Notes: generated by a model not told the origin, from the sequence alone. Positions 44,586 to 56,210 are shown, numbered from the stretch's first letter. The stretch is 64,000 nt of DNA from Byssothecium circinans (GCA_010015675.1 ML976979.1:1023653-1087652); one strand, 5' to 3'. Numbers and translations are program-made.

Positions 44586-44719
44586 AGGTAGCAAAATCTC
44601 GGGATATAAGTTAATGCCCATTCTCTGCAAAACTTATCTAAAGTTGGTTCAGTCTTTTATACTCCCCCTGATTTCTAAGCTCTGGTGGGGATGTGACGTT
44701 CATTAGCTTATTTCCCGAG
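44586..44719 (+). mobile_element. 134-bp MITE, copy 1
   Basis: It starts GGTAGCAAAATCTCGGG and ends AGCTTATTTCCCGAG; the two ends are imperfect inverted repeats (core ATCTCGGGAAATAAG). The same ends and the same length occur at 48907-49040, and inverted copies lie at 54695-54830 and 55147-55280. No coding capacity. It sits between the OTU gene start and the next gene. Confidence 0.65.
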
Positions 44720-45259
44720 TTATCTTCTACGAGAGACCGACCTCCCTACATCCTCAATCAAGTATGGTGCTATTACCTTGGAGTTGCTATTTGCTCCAGT
44801 ACTTTCTCATACCTCAGTCTCACTATCATAGCATCCGAGAAGCTTAGTAGCCGCTGCTTGTTTTTTCCCTCATACGCCTCTACGAAGACATCTTTTCAAA
44901 TCCATGGACATGTTTTCCTTGCAAGCTACATGCCATGACTGTTCCCAGTGAAAACGGAGCTTTTTCTCTTATTTCGATGTTGCTAAGCATCCACTCGTGG
45001 GCTTCCATCTCCTATTCAACGGCTATTTGTTTACTTCTTCTCTAACTTTATCTAATTATACCGCCTATGTAGCCGCCGTCTGAAAATGCTAATTATAGTT
45101 TTTCCTAATTACTGCCACTTCCTCTCGTATCTACCTTCTTGATTTTGTGCTGCTCTAGGTCCCGCGTTTGTCGTGCCAAACGCTCTTTCCCTTTCTACTA
45201 ATAGCAGGAAAACACACAACGCTGCAACACAAACCCTCCACACTACGACAACCACCAAC
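44720..45259. promoter_or_regulatory. intergenic, presumed promoter of gene at 45260
   Basis: 540 bp without a credible gene. The sequence is pyrimidine-rich close to 45180-45259, which suits a fungal promoter and leader. Confidence 0.35.
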
Positions 45260-46243
45260 ATGTCAGTCGATCCCATTGAATGGGAGGAGTTGCAGCGCGA
45301 CTGCCATCCGTTTCCCGCCTACATCGACTATCTCCACGGCCAACCCACGCCGTTTGACCTCGCTGTGCAGCAGGTGCGATCGCGGATGGTAGCACCGCCT
45401 CAGCAAGGATTTATGTAGGTGTATCTTCAGCCATGAATGCATCCACTAACAAGATATAATAGCCAGTATCATGGCTACAACACGAGATCCTCTGCGCTTC
45501 ACATGCCGGTTCCGAACAGCTCTTCGCGCCAGTTCCAGCAAAAGCAGGAGGGTAGGCCGCTCGCCACAGCATCAAGACAGTCCTTTCCCCAATCCAATCC
45601 CCTGCCTCCGGAAGCCGGGGACACACAACTCCCCTCCGAAGGCCCCGTCCACATCCTACGCCGAAACGAGATCCTCCAGCCGCGCTACTCATGGATGAGC
45701 GAGCAGAACCGCCACATGATAAACGACAAGCTCAACATGGCCTACGACTTCCTGGGCCAGAACGACCGCCCCGATCTCATCCACCAAGCGTCCGCCACCT
45801 TGCACGCCATATCCAAGCGGGTCGGCGAGATGTACACAGTGTACCTGCAGGCCGAGACCACGAAGCGCAACGTGCAGGCCGCGATACCGGAGATCTGGAG
45901 GGTATATAAGGCGCGAGATGCACTGCCGCCTATGCATCCACACAAAGACGCGCTGACAAAACACCTTCGCTTGCTGCTCGGGCGCTTCAGTGAGCCGGGG
46001 AAGATGTATGCGCGCGGCTTGGTGACGCAGTTGTTGGACCAAGAACGGCTTTCGTATGGCAGCAGTTCGCCGCAGAAAGCGTATGAGGCTTCGCCGTCGC
46101 AGATTTCGCCGTCTTTGAAGAGGGAGTATGAGGGTATGCCCCCGCCCGCGCTTCCAACGCGTGGATATGGAGCGGTGATGCCAGATCAGGTATACCCATC
46201 GGTGGAGACGAACCATGGATACGGGATGGTGGCTCTGGAGTAG
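45260..46243 (+). CDS. uncharacterised protein, 311 aa
   Basis: Two exons, 45260-45414 and 45463-46243, with a 48-nt intron (GTAGGT...CTAAC...TAG). The start MSVDPIEWEELQRDCHPFPA was chosen because the ATG context and phase fit. Residues 70-125 are polar and disordered. A helical, probably folded part (about residues 125-245) contains HILRRNEILQPRYSWMSEQN and a possible helix-repeat region through LHAISKRVGEMYTVYLQAE and LRLLLGRFSEPGKMYARGLV. The C-terminus is Pro/Tyr/Gly-rich. I do not recognise the family; a scaffold or nuclear role cannot be excluded. Confidence 0.65.
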
Positions 46244-48906
46244 CGGCGGGGAGATATGCGGGCAAAGAGGAAGCGGCACGGCTGGGTGGGTTCGTGCCCG
46301 CGCTGTACAGTGCGGTGTAGGTATCTAGAATAGCCAAGTAGCTTCAGGCATGGTATATCATGGCAAGTACGCGAGGGTGGAAAAGCGATGTTAAAAGCCT
46401 GACAGCCCTTTGTGGAGCCAAATCAGTGAAGGCGGGGCCAACATTTTCCTTTTGATTCCTCTCTGCACATGTACATGTCACTTCATACACACAATACCAT
46501 AATTACATTTTCATGTCCAGTCATGTCTTCCGCCTTCAAAGTCATCGCCTGGCACTTTCTCAATTACTTCAGACGGTCATGGCACTTCATAACATACATC
46601 ACACACATCATCACAGCAAAAAGGCACTGTAGAGTAAGAGAGTTACAAAGATTGATTATAGTGTTAACGGCCCCATGCATGCCAGTTACGAACTTGCACT
46701 CCCTACCATGACTCGCACCGCGGTGAAGGATCCCCTCCGTTAACTTCCCATGAAGACGGCCGTAGACGCGTCCCGGTAAAAAGAAAGAAGAGAATGACAA
46801 GATGGGGAAGTGGAGATGGAAGGAGGTGTAGTGGGAGAAGTTGCTGAGAGAGACAGACAGGAGAGTGTGTGTAGGACTGTGAGAGAAGGACGGCGGAGAA
46901 TGGCGGAGACTGAAAAGATGACGGTAGAGAAATGACGGTGGAGAAATGACGGTGGAGAAATGACGGTAGAGAAATGACGGTAGAGAAATGACGGTAGAGA
47001 AATGACGAAGAAGGAAAGACGGAGAAGGAAAGGTGAGGAGAAAGAAGCAGTGAAAGAGTGACAAAAGGTGCAATGAAGAAAAAAAGAGAGACGATGTCGT
47101 AAAGTAAAAAAAAAGGAAACGAGCGGAGGGACGGCCAAAGCCGCCAAAAAAGAGTGTAACAACCGAGCCGAGCCGATTCGAGCAAAGATGACCGTAAGAA
47201 AGTCGTCGCAGAGTGGACGCCTCAGCGCCAAAAGAGACATACAAGACGCACTGAACCTAGAGCCCCCGTGTGCTTTTTACACAACGTGTGCTTTTACACA
47301 CAGCAGAGAGCCCATGACGAGTTCCGGAGGCCCTGCAAGCAGAGTAAGCCTCCTGCGGAGTCACCTAAGGATCCGAACTCCCCGAAGGGCTCTAGAGCCT
47401 CCCGAGGGCGAACGATACCCATGCGGGGTAACAATTGGCTCTCAGACGGTGCACCCCTTCGTGTATGACAGACACGATGGCTGGTTCGTATGCGGAGGGA
47501 GGAGGGAAGAGGTGGAGATGTTGGGAAGAAGTTGAGTCGGGTGGAGTGGAGTGGAGGTGGGGGCAGGTCAGCTCTTATACTTTGTCAAAGAGCGCCAAGA
47601 CCGCGCTAACGTCGCGGTAACGCGTCCCAGACGCATCGATTCTGGCGAACTGCGACCTGAAAGCCGACAGAAGGCGATGGAAGAGTACCTTGATGGGTTG
47701 GGTTGGTCTGCTAGGTTCTCTGGGGGTGATGAAGACGAAGGTGAGGGTGAGAGCTTGGGTGAATTGCAGATTGGATAGGTCTGCTTCTCTGGACGGTGGT
47801 AGGATTAACTGGGCTGGATTGACATGAGATGATGGAGAAAGAGTGTAAGTAGGAACAATGTGTTCAGTTTTAATGATAGCCTCTGTTGTGGTAGAATTGC
47901 TTGAGTATATTGCTAGTTCTTCGCGAGCAGTCACCATGAACTCACTGACTTTGCATGAGCGCTATTTGCTAGTTGATGCACTAAATTCAAGCAAAACTTG
48001 TAGTTGACGACCCATTTCATTGCGTCACCTTCTCTCAACGGCGCCAGAGACATCGTGACTTCTGACCGTGATGAATTGAATAGCAGTCTGCATAGCTCTG
48101 CTAGAGTTTTGGCAGCAAGCTCAATGTAGGGTTATTACTATCGTAACTATGTCGCCACGTGGGTCATCAAGATCAACCGAGCCGGCCTTGGAGAGGAACA
48201 TATGAGTGGATATGAGAATGGAAATGTGGTATTGTGAGTGAGTGAAAAATTTGACCCGCCATCACTGAGTTTTCCCTGCAAAGTGCTGCCAGACTTTTGG
48301 ACACACGACTGGAACGTTATAATCTCTCTATCCTTGCGTACTTTGGTGAGATACCCTATGTAAAGCTATTTTAGAAACTCTAGTCTCTAGATACCTACAC
48401 TGTGCGGTGAGGGCAGGAACACAGAGACACCCGGCCATGTGGTTTCCTCCTTCGTTCGCATATTCCTATGGCACTACTTCAAAGGGTGACGAGTGATGAC
48501 TTTGGAGAGCAAAGCGTGGATGGATATGAGCGTGAAAATGTGGCATTGTGTGCGCAAAGTCTCCGGGATGAGCACCCAGTATAGCGCAGCTGTGGCTTTT
48601 GATACAGAGGAGGTGGTTCATTAGGGCCTCATCATCAATGCGGTGGGTGCCCATCTTTGCGGTGTATCAACTTTCAACCACACTGTTAACCTTTTTCACG
48701 CTTCCAAGCACACTTCAAAGCCTGCGAAGCCACAATCAAGGCACATAATGGGACGAAATGGAACTTGAAATTGCGCCAACACTGATAAGACTTTCTTAAC
48801 GAAGTATTGAATGCTTTCTCAGGCTCATCCTTCGAGCTAACGTAAGTATATTGTCTCGTGTGAACCAAGTATCGTTTTCGCTACCTGCAGTATACCAAGC
48901 ACTTAC
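46244..48906. other. gene-poor interval, 2.7 kb
   Basis: No credible gene. Long frames on the minus strand at 46560-47240 are artefacts of purine-rich repeats. Two diverged copies of a phrase containing GGATATGAG and AAATGTGG (48205-48230 and 48520-48545) suggest an old duplicated repeat. Confidence 0.5.
46917..47010. repeat. 14-bp tandem repeat, about six units
   Basis: GAGAAATGACGGTG/A is repeated from 46927 to 47010 in six units of 14 bp; the last unit is imperfect, and 46917-46926 is a partial unit. Since 14 is not a multiple of three, all frames across it are shadows. Confidence 0.9.
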
Positions 48907-49040
48907 GGTAGCAAAATCCTAGGAAATGAGGTAAGAACCATACTGTGCAAAGCTCATCTAAAGGGGATTCAGTACCTAGTCCTCTGCATCATCCTTAAGC
49001 TTTAATAACGGCACGAGTTCTGATAGCTTATTTCCCATGG
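48907..49040 (+). mobile_element. 134-bp MITE, copy 2
   Basis: It has the same ends as copy 1 (GGTAGCAAAATCCTAGG at the left, AGCTTATTTCCCATGG at the right) and exactly the same length. The interior shares TGTGCAAAGCTCATCTAAAG and a TTCAGT phrase with copy 1. Confidence 0.65.
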
Positions 49041-50899
49041 TTATGTTTTTGCACAACACCGAGCCCCAAGTTTCTTACTAGACGCTGTGCACGGTTTCAT
49101 GAAAATCTTCATCCAGGATCCAGGGCATCAATACGCATCTTGCTATCTGCAAGGTCATCTTTCCCTCCCATGGACAACGCCTCGCAAAACGGGTGCACTA
49201 AGGGGGAATGTGACAGACATGTCACTCTTCATTGATTCATACATACGGAGGTTATCCGATCTTCCAGTGTCTTCCAAGTACATAATGGTTTACATTGCTA
49301 GCCATGGGCGGCAGAAGGCGATCAGTGAACTACAATATTTCCGTTCTCGCTCGCCAATATATCTGCAGACATAATATTTAGGCAGAGTGATATCCGTATA
49401 GCGGTTTTAGGGGTGCTGATCAGCTTCGTTGTTTGAAACCTGAGGGCCAAAACACAGATAGCGAATGCGTCCCAAGAGTCCTGGTTGGGTTAAAATTAGA
49501 GTAGGAAATTGCGCAGGGGTAAGGTAATGCAGTTAAGGTGAATGGGGTTGTTGGTGCGAGGTCATGTTTCCATTGAGTTCCAGACTTGGGGAACATATTC
49601 CCCCAGTCAGCTCAAACAAAGAGAGAAGCCTGAATATCGACGGATTAGGGCAGGTATACATAGCTGAAGATATCTTCAGATGATCTCAATCTATATTTTG
49701 CTTCGTTATCTAGTTATTCACCCAAAGCCTCCTACCTCCAATGCAAGCTTGTCCACTACTCGCTGATATTGTTGACTTCATACTGCATATAGAAACTTAG
49801 GCAGCTTCTCTGCACAAGCATCATCAACATGATATAGAGAAATAGCAAATTTCTCCCGAGTACGATGCAATGTCGACAGAAGCGCAACGTTCGAATAGAA
49901 TTATGTATTCAAGCTGCCATAGGTAAGCCGGGAGAAGTTAAGCGAGCACGTTGATGCGCCAAATGTAGGAAGAAGGAGTGTGACGGAAAGTTCGTGTAAA
50001 GAATTGATTGATAACTTTGTCACGCAAATGGTGCATCAGTCTCATTGCGAGGCAAAGACATCATTCGTATTGAAGATAGCACGCAGCTAGAAAAGGCTTT
50101 ATAGGATGCAGCACAGTCACTGCGGTTCGCTGACACGGTAAATGACACGTAATTCCTACAGCCGCAATGTTAATAATGCAGGCTCTTACGTAGCGGAAAA
50201 AGTGTAATATAGCGCAGTTGCCCAGCCTCAGTCGCCGCACGGTAAGGGTGCTTCCTCTAAGCAAGGTACTAGGCGCTGAATCCCCCCTAGATGGGGTTTA
50301 CGGGGAATAGTTTCTGTATAATTTCTACGACGTAGGGTTTCTTAAGTACCTACTTTGTGCCCGTGATGCTTCACGTATGCACCGCTCGGTCTTTGTAGTC
50401 ACTCAATTAAATCATGAGTACATGCCTTGCCCTAAATCACCAATTTCTAAGTTGTGTCCAATTGCTACCCTATAAGTTGCACGAAACTCTGATCGTCAAA
50501 AGTAAAATAGCAGTGCGCTTATGCGGTTGTTCGTTTGCTACACTGTATGACACAATCCGAGATGGCGTATCGCACCAAGGCCTCACTGTCACCCCATTCT
50601 GTGCAGAGACCTAGGAAGATCGGTACAATATGCTCTGTCAATTCACAAAAGCGATCAACGTCTGGACATTGAGACCGAGTGGCGTAGCGGAAGCTCAAGT
50701 CGGGCACTCAGCCGCACTCCAAGAAGTGCCTGACGGGGTCAATCCTGTGCCCTGTTTTGTGCACGAGACTTTCGATGAGGAGGAGCAAGACGGCACCCAG
50801 AATCCGTTGTTCTCTTTTGAGATGTATCCGTCCACTTCCAGCAGTGCAAATCTTCCTCGTGTTCCATCATATTCAACCGGGAACCTAGGTGGATACCAC
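49041..50899. other. gene-poor interval, no gene seen
   Basis: 1.86 kb with scattered short frames only; none shows a domain or coding-like composition. Confidence 0.5.
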
Positions 50900-51796
50900 T
50901 CACCTGGATTCTTTTGCCAGAAATTCGTCGCATTCTGCTTGTAACGTACTAACCTGAATATCATCCAAAGCGTTCGTATCGTTATCCAAAAATTCCTCTG
51001 CAAAACTGCGCTTTCCAAGTAGAGAGAATATATCATGTTCCACAGCTCTGATTGAGTTGTAATACCCGTGCCAGCATTTGTCCATCAGGTTGCCGAAGGT
51101 AACGTCTGATGCGGTCGAAGGGAATAGACCCATAATAAGGTTTCGAACTCTGACATGGGGCTCGACATTATGAAAAGGTATGTGTCCGAATCGAATAGTG
51201 AAAATGCAAGATGCTAGCGAGAATTGTTCGCTGAGTGGGCCAGCCAAGGGGGTGTCATAATTTTCATCCAGCTTGCAAAATGGCTCACTGGCCGCCAACA
51301 GCTCGTCCCCCTTCTTAACTGTTGCATCAAAATCTCCAAGTCGGACGTCTTCCATCGCACTAAGGAATATGTTTGCCGGCCGAAGGTCCCCATGGGCGTA
51401 ACCAAGATCTTCAAGCCAAGCTAGGGCACTGGTAATCTGCTGGATCCATCGCTCTTGCTTGTCTGAACTGATAGCTGACATCGAGGAATTCTCTATACGA
51501 GACTGTAGAGTCGTTTCTTGGCGATGCATAAAGAGGCCTTCTGGAACGCAAAGTATGCCATAGACAATGTTGGGATGTCGATGTTCCATCAGTATTTGAT
51601 ATACAGCTTTTTCGTTTTCTAGCTTCCTAATGCTCTCTTCCATTTCTTCTGCTTGTGCTTGGACAGGGTTTTCAAAAAGGGTTGGACATTTGAAAACCAC
51701 ATTCCGGCTGATGGCGTAGACGTGCCCGGCAGTACCTCTGGAAAGAAAATTATCTGCCGAGAGGGAAGGAAACGGCGGTCGCAATCGTGTGATCAT
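50900..51796 (-). CDS. protein kinase-like protein, 298 aa
   Basis: A single frame from ATG 51796. A minimal kinase fold: SRGTAGHVYAIS as a Gly-rich loop, the beta-3 Lys in VVFKCP (about residue 35), the alpha-C Glu in the KLENEKAVY helix, HRHPNIVYGI, the catalytic loop HGDLRPANIFL (about residues 136-146) and DFD in place of DFG (LGDFDATVK). Key Lys, Glu, Asp, Asn and the metal-binding Asp remain, but R of HRD is Gly and G of DFG is Asp. The C-terminal lobe is short. Such small kinase-like genes are common in accessory regions of Pezizomycotina. A C-terminal intron is possible at GTTAGT near 50948. It lies in a gene-poor, MITE-bearing interval. Confidence 0.72.
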   Translation of the reverse strand: MITRLRPPFPSLSADNFLSRGTAGHVYAISRNVVFKCPTLFENPVQAQAEEMEESIRKLENEKAVYQILMEHRHPNIVYGILCVPEGLFMHRQETTLQSRIENSSMSAISSDKQERWIQQITSALAWLEDLGYAHGDLRPANIFLSAMEDVRLGDFDATVKKGDELLAASEPFCKLDENYDTPLAGPLSEQFSLASCIFTIRFGHIPFHNVEPHVRVRNLIMGLFPSTASDVTFGNLMDKCWHGYYNSIRAVEHDIFSLLGKRSFAEEFLDNDTNALDDIQVSTLQAECDEFLAKESR

Positions 51797-52771
51797 TTAG
51801 GGAACGTATAAAGAGCCTCTATTGTATTGATGGGGTTGCCGATATCATTCCGAATGGGCGCTGGTGTAAGAGGACTTGAATGTCGGCGGAGGAGGTTTGT
51901 GTTGTTGGTGGGTCTGAGCCTCAAAGGGACACTAACACGTGCTTGTATGAAACGTTTCGGTATCCGCGGACGAGAGGTACAGTGCAGGGCGACTTAAGGG
52001 TGGAGCAATGCAACGAATTGGTTGTGATGTGGGTTGTGTCAAACCCGGTTTGGGTCCAAGATCGGGCATGGCCGCAAGCGCCTGCAGTCAGCGTTTATTT
52101 ACCCCGCCTTCGCCTCCAATCTTCAGCCGACGTTGCTCAGAAGGGCGTTGGGCTGACTAACAAGCCTATCACTGTTGAGCTAAAATCTGGGCTCCATTGT
52201 CGCGTCGCGTGTTGCGGGCAGAGAGTTGTTTCGGTGAGATCGTGGGCTTTGCGTGTGCGTCCTTACCATGGGGTCAACGACGACCTACGGCCACCAAATC
52301 GACACGGTGTTTCAACATGGGAAACGGTCATGTGATTATATCACATGACTATCACATGACCGTCACCTTGTATAGTTTTCCTCAGTAGTTGCTGCTCGAT
52401 CACCTCAATCAATCACTTTCTCCCACTCACTCGGAGCATTGTTTCAACACACGGAGGGATAAACGACGGTCTGTAGGAATTTCTCGCTGTTTGTGTTGCG
52501 TGTATCCGTCGTGAACCACCACCTGCCGGTGTGCGATCACGTGACATAAATATTCGTTGATGCTTTTGGACGGCGATCTCCGCAAGCTGAAGGAATTACA
52601 GAAGTTGCCCATGAACAGCAACGCTCCCACCGTCCGTTGAATACTCCCGACTCTATCCATCCCCATCAGTAACATGACACGGGTAATTATTTTGTCGAGG
52701 TTCATTTCCAAGCTATTCGAGGTTACCAAAACGCTCTAAATAAAGCCATAGCAGAAGGATACTGACCCAAT
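51797..52771. other. intergenic with perfect palindromic motif
   Basis: About 1 kb without a credible gene; a 151-codon plus-strand frame at 51880-52335 has no family features. It contains the inverted repeat described separately. Confidence 0.45.
52324..52363. promoter_or_regulatory. 13-bp perfect inverted repeat with CACATG cores
   Basis: ACGGTCATGTGAT (52324-52336) is perfectly inverted as ATCACATGACCGT (52351-52363). A further TCACATGA at 52341-52348 lies between them. Three CACATG/CATGTG cores in 40 bp resemble a binding site for a dimeric, bHLH-type regulator; function is inferred. Confidence 0.45.
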
Positions 52772-53086
52772 GATGCAAGACATCGGCACGAACAGGACGA
52801 AGTCTTTGCTCTGAGGTACGGTACACCAACAGATCAACTTATAGTCCCTGACAATGAGATGCTAGGGGGGGTGGAGGATCCCCATTTGATTGATCAATCG
52901 GCGCCCTTCGATATGAACTCCATCATGATGTACTCGTCAAAGGATTTTGCAGCAGACAGGCAAGCTGCTGATTTTGATGCTGCCGTTGGGCCGATGTTTG
53001 CGATTATAAGGGATTGTCAGTGTAACAAGATTGGAACTGTGTTCATGGATTCGAATAAAGTACCATTAGCTGGCGATGTGCCCTGA
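52772..53086 (+). pseudogene. fragment of an astacin-like zinc metallopeptidase
   Basis: One open frame from 52772 to the stop at 53084-53086. It begins with ARHRHEQDEV, which looks like the end of the astacin zinc site (HEHQR-D type), runs through ALRYGTPTDQL, and has APFDMNSIMMYSSKDF, matching the astacin Met-turn region (FD-NSIMHYSS). The upstream part with HExxHxxGxxH is missing or lies in another exon; an in-frame TGA lies at 52763 and a CTGAC branch-like site just before it. About 105 codons are far short of a full enzyme, so this is most likely a relic. Confidence 0.45.
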
Positions 53087-54113
53087 TCAGGAGGAATTAT
53101 CCATGGCCTTGATGTAGTAATAGAACATCATCAATGCAAAACTTTACCAGATCCCAACAGCGGAAAGCTAGACGGGACTTTTGGCGCGGGACTTCACTGC
53201 ATGGGCAACTGTCCGTACCAGTTGCTCCACGGTTCCTTCGTATACCAAGGAATGATTTTCGCTCAAATAGAAAAAATGAGCGTTATGGTTGAGTGGTTGG
53301 CTAGCTCTAGAGGAGTGATGCTTGTGATTACCAATGCAGGAGATGTACGCGTTCTCTCGTGTAGCAGAAAAGGTAGGATATAAGTGTACCTTAGGGATGA
53401 TTAGGTGTGGACAAATCTTTCTGAAGATACAGGACTCTTATTCTCCAACATGGTAAGATTGAATAAATCCAACGGACGCATAGTAGTAATTTGATGAGAC
53501 TCTGTATGTGATCAATGGAAGTCATTCTCTATGTAATTTGAAGGTCCACTCGCTAGCCGTTCCATATCTCTATTGTGTCGGCCTAAAATTCCATCTCTAT
53601 GCCATATATGATGCCAAACCTGAAGACTAATTCTCGCATCACCCGGCCTAGGAATTCATGGTAGCACAGCCGCTAAGGTACCTAATTCACTGTACGACAA
53701 ACCAATTTTTCATTTTTCAAACCTGCGTTATCAGCTACTGTAGCTGAGGTGCCTTAGTGGCTTAGCATGGCGGGCGAGGACTATTTTGTGTTGTGTAATC
53801 GATCCTTACTGGATTGTCGTAGTTACCAATATCTCTGCACGATGCGGCAGCCCCTTGATCACGGTATGGTGTGCTATTGTACTACGAATGCCTGGCACAC
53901 TTAGCTTTTACTCAACGAATATTACTTCAAGCGATGAAAGTACAGTGTAGTGGCAGCCGAGATTTTGTAGATTTTCCCCAACATACTTTGAATCTTTCGC
54001 CTTTCCACGCTTGTCTCCTGCCAAGAAACAATTATCAAGAACGTTGGACTGGTGTTAGTTAAGGCACTCACGTCCGCTTATGGACCATGAGCCATCGAAT
54101 CCTTCAAGGTATC

Positions 54114-54540
54114 GGTATTTTATACCAACCAAAAGCTCCCGAGGTGATAGATTCTGAGCGAGTGGGAGTGCCCTCACTGTAACATCAGAAAGAACGACAT
54201 CAACTTAGCTTGGTCGCAATACATAGACTTAATGGCCATGCCTTCCAATTGTGGACGCATAGGCAGACTGGAGTAATGTGGCTTAAAGATCTTTCACCTG
54301 AAGAGCTTCCGCGCACCCGCATCAACGTGTGGCTACGATGCCAGACCTCGGGATTCCGCTGCTTCACCGACCAACAGGACCTTACCGACATTTCTCTACA
54401 GCTACTTTTTGATCTAGCACAGGAACGAAGGACGGATGAAGTATAAATGCCTCTCGCATTCTCACCACTGATATTAGGAGTCGACACGCCCTATATTGTT
54501 CGTATGCCATAGCCTTGGCGGAGTGGTTGCGAAAAAGTCC
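54114..54540 (+). pseudogene. truncated alpha/beta-hydrolase (serine esterase) N-terminal fragment
   Basis: The frame reads GILYQPKAPEVIDSE, a stop (TAA 54180-54182), then AIHRLNGHAFQLWTHRQTGV and LKDLSPEELPRTRINVW, LLFDLAQERRTDE (to 54440), a short intron (54441-54477, or to 54480), and ESTRPILFVCHSLGGVVAKK. This order (HGLNGHP-type oxyanion motif, WLRDLLP, ERR, FVCHSLGG nucleophile elbow) is that of the DUF676-like hydrolase domain found at the start of many fungal NLR or ankyrin-type proteins. The first Gly of the HGLNG motif is Arg here. Coding similarity ends near 54540, so the gene is truncated and dead, though its intron is still recognisable. Confidence 0.6.
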
Positions 54541-54694
54541 GGTCTACTGCCCCAACTAACATTTCTACAACGCTTACACTAGACGGGCCTTGATCCTTCC
54601 TCCACCCTCTCGGCAATAAGCTGATTTTCAGTGTGCCGTCTATGGGGTTCTATTCTTAGGCAAGCCCGTCCAACCCGCCCTCTCGTGGAAAAAT

Positions 54695-54830
54695 AATCTC
54701 GGAAAATAAGCTATCAAAATTCACATCCCTAATAAAGACCAAAAATTGGACGAGGTATACAGAACTAAATCACGTTTAGATCAGTTTTACGGAGTATGGT
54801 TGATGGCTTATTTCATGCGATTTTGCTACC
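54695..54830 (-). mobile_element. 134-136-bp MITE, copy 3 (inverted)
   Basis: Left end AATCTCGGAAAATAAGCTA, right end GGCTTATTTCATGCGATTTT then GCTACC, the reverse orientation of copy 1. It lies 150 bp after the hydrolase relic. Confidence 0.6.
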
Positions 54831-55146
54831 GCGAGGGCCAGCCCAGTCAGAGACTCGATTGTTAATACGTTCCAGCAACCCCTCACACCAAGGTAGTAGA
54901 AAATCCAAGGCGGATGAAATGCGGAGGCGTCGTAGCACGAACGAGCAAGTGCCTCCATGTAACCATTGCGCAAATGAGTGTTCTTGACCGACTAAATGCT
55001 CACCCTTGTGTGCGTGAACAGCCCTCCACGGCGGAGGTGAGGGGGAAGAGCGCGCGTTGGAGGGCGGCATCGTTGGTTTTCATGTTCTCCAAGGATGATA
55101 AATGTAGGTATTCCAACCCAAAGACGTGCGTTCTCGCGGAAAGATA

Positions 55147-55280
55147 CACTCGGGAAATGAGCTATCAATAGTCACATTACAAGTAGAAGCCAACAATGAG
55201 GGGGAGGATAAGCGGCTGAATCACCTTTGCATAAGTTTACTGTGTGCAATTGTTGGCTTATTTCCTGAGATTTTGCTACC
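55147..55280 (-). mobile_element. 134-bp MITE, copy 4 (inverted)
   Basis: Left end CTCGGGAAATGAGCTATCAA, right end GGCTTATTTCCTGAGATTTT then GCTACC. Same length and orientation as copy 3, 316 bp downstream of it. Confidence 0.65.
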
Positions 55281-56210
55281 TGGGTACCGCGAGGCGTGGG
55301 CATCACCGTGCACTCTCTGATACCTTTAGATCCGCTGAACACCCAAAACATGGCCATAGTTCACTGATCGAAACATATTCAAAGATACGAGGTCATCGTT
55401 CGCCAAGGGAACCTTGAAGTTGGCGGGAAATTGAGCACGGAAGGATGCAAGTGTGTTTACACCCGCTGGCTTCGTTGATGACCATATAGATATTGGCTTT
55501 AAACTTTCGCTGACGTAAGAAGATGAGAGGGATAACCTTTTGTTGGCGGAAACGTTCACCTGCCCGATATTGTAGCAGAAATGCACACTTCAAGTCAGGG
55601 CGGTCACTAAGTGAAGTGGACTTAACAGATAATGAAAGCATGGCAACGTGGGCTGGTTTGGGCGTAGAGTATATTCCGATGCTGATGGGTAGAGCAAAAC
55701 TGTGCTCAGTTATGAAAATGACCGAATACCATGGGTCGACAGAGCTGTGGATCTGGTAGCCTGGAGGGATTGCTGAGAGTATACTAGGCTAGAACTAGCA
55801 GGATCCATGGTTTCTGTAAGTGTGTCACTTTTTGCTGGAGAAGTGGCTCCCACAACGAGAGGTGGGTGAATACTTTCTGGGACTTGAGAGGAAGTCATCT
55901 AGAGGAAGGGTTAGGATACGTGTTGGAAGTCTGGAGGCGTCTTGCATAGATTTTATAAGAGGATATTGTTGCTAGAATTTTGCGGTAATACAAACTACTA
56001 CAAGCGGGAATTACACGCAAGTCCTGTATACGAGGTACTCTTTCGTATTACTATGCACGATCACGGTTATATAACACCTCGACAAGCAACTTGTGTTGTT
56101 CCGTAGATATGTCAACTATCGTCCATCATGCCGTGCAGTGGCGAGATCTCAACACCAGCTAGCAGACCCAAGTGCCTAGAGCACTCCGACTCCCCCGACC
56201 ATGCCTAGCC
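55281..56210. other. intergenic, no gene seen
   Basis: 930 bp without a credible gene. Short frames on both strands show no family features. Confidence 0.5.

Noticed and set aside
46564..47244. Phe/Ser-rich minus-strand proteins of 160-226 residues
   Set aside because: Three frames are open at once over a purine-rich strand and a 14-bp tandem repeat, so openness reflects composition, not coding.
51880..52335. 151-codon plus-strand frame as a gene
   Set aside because: No domain, no clear intron or leader, and a composition unlike neighbouring genes. Not supported.
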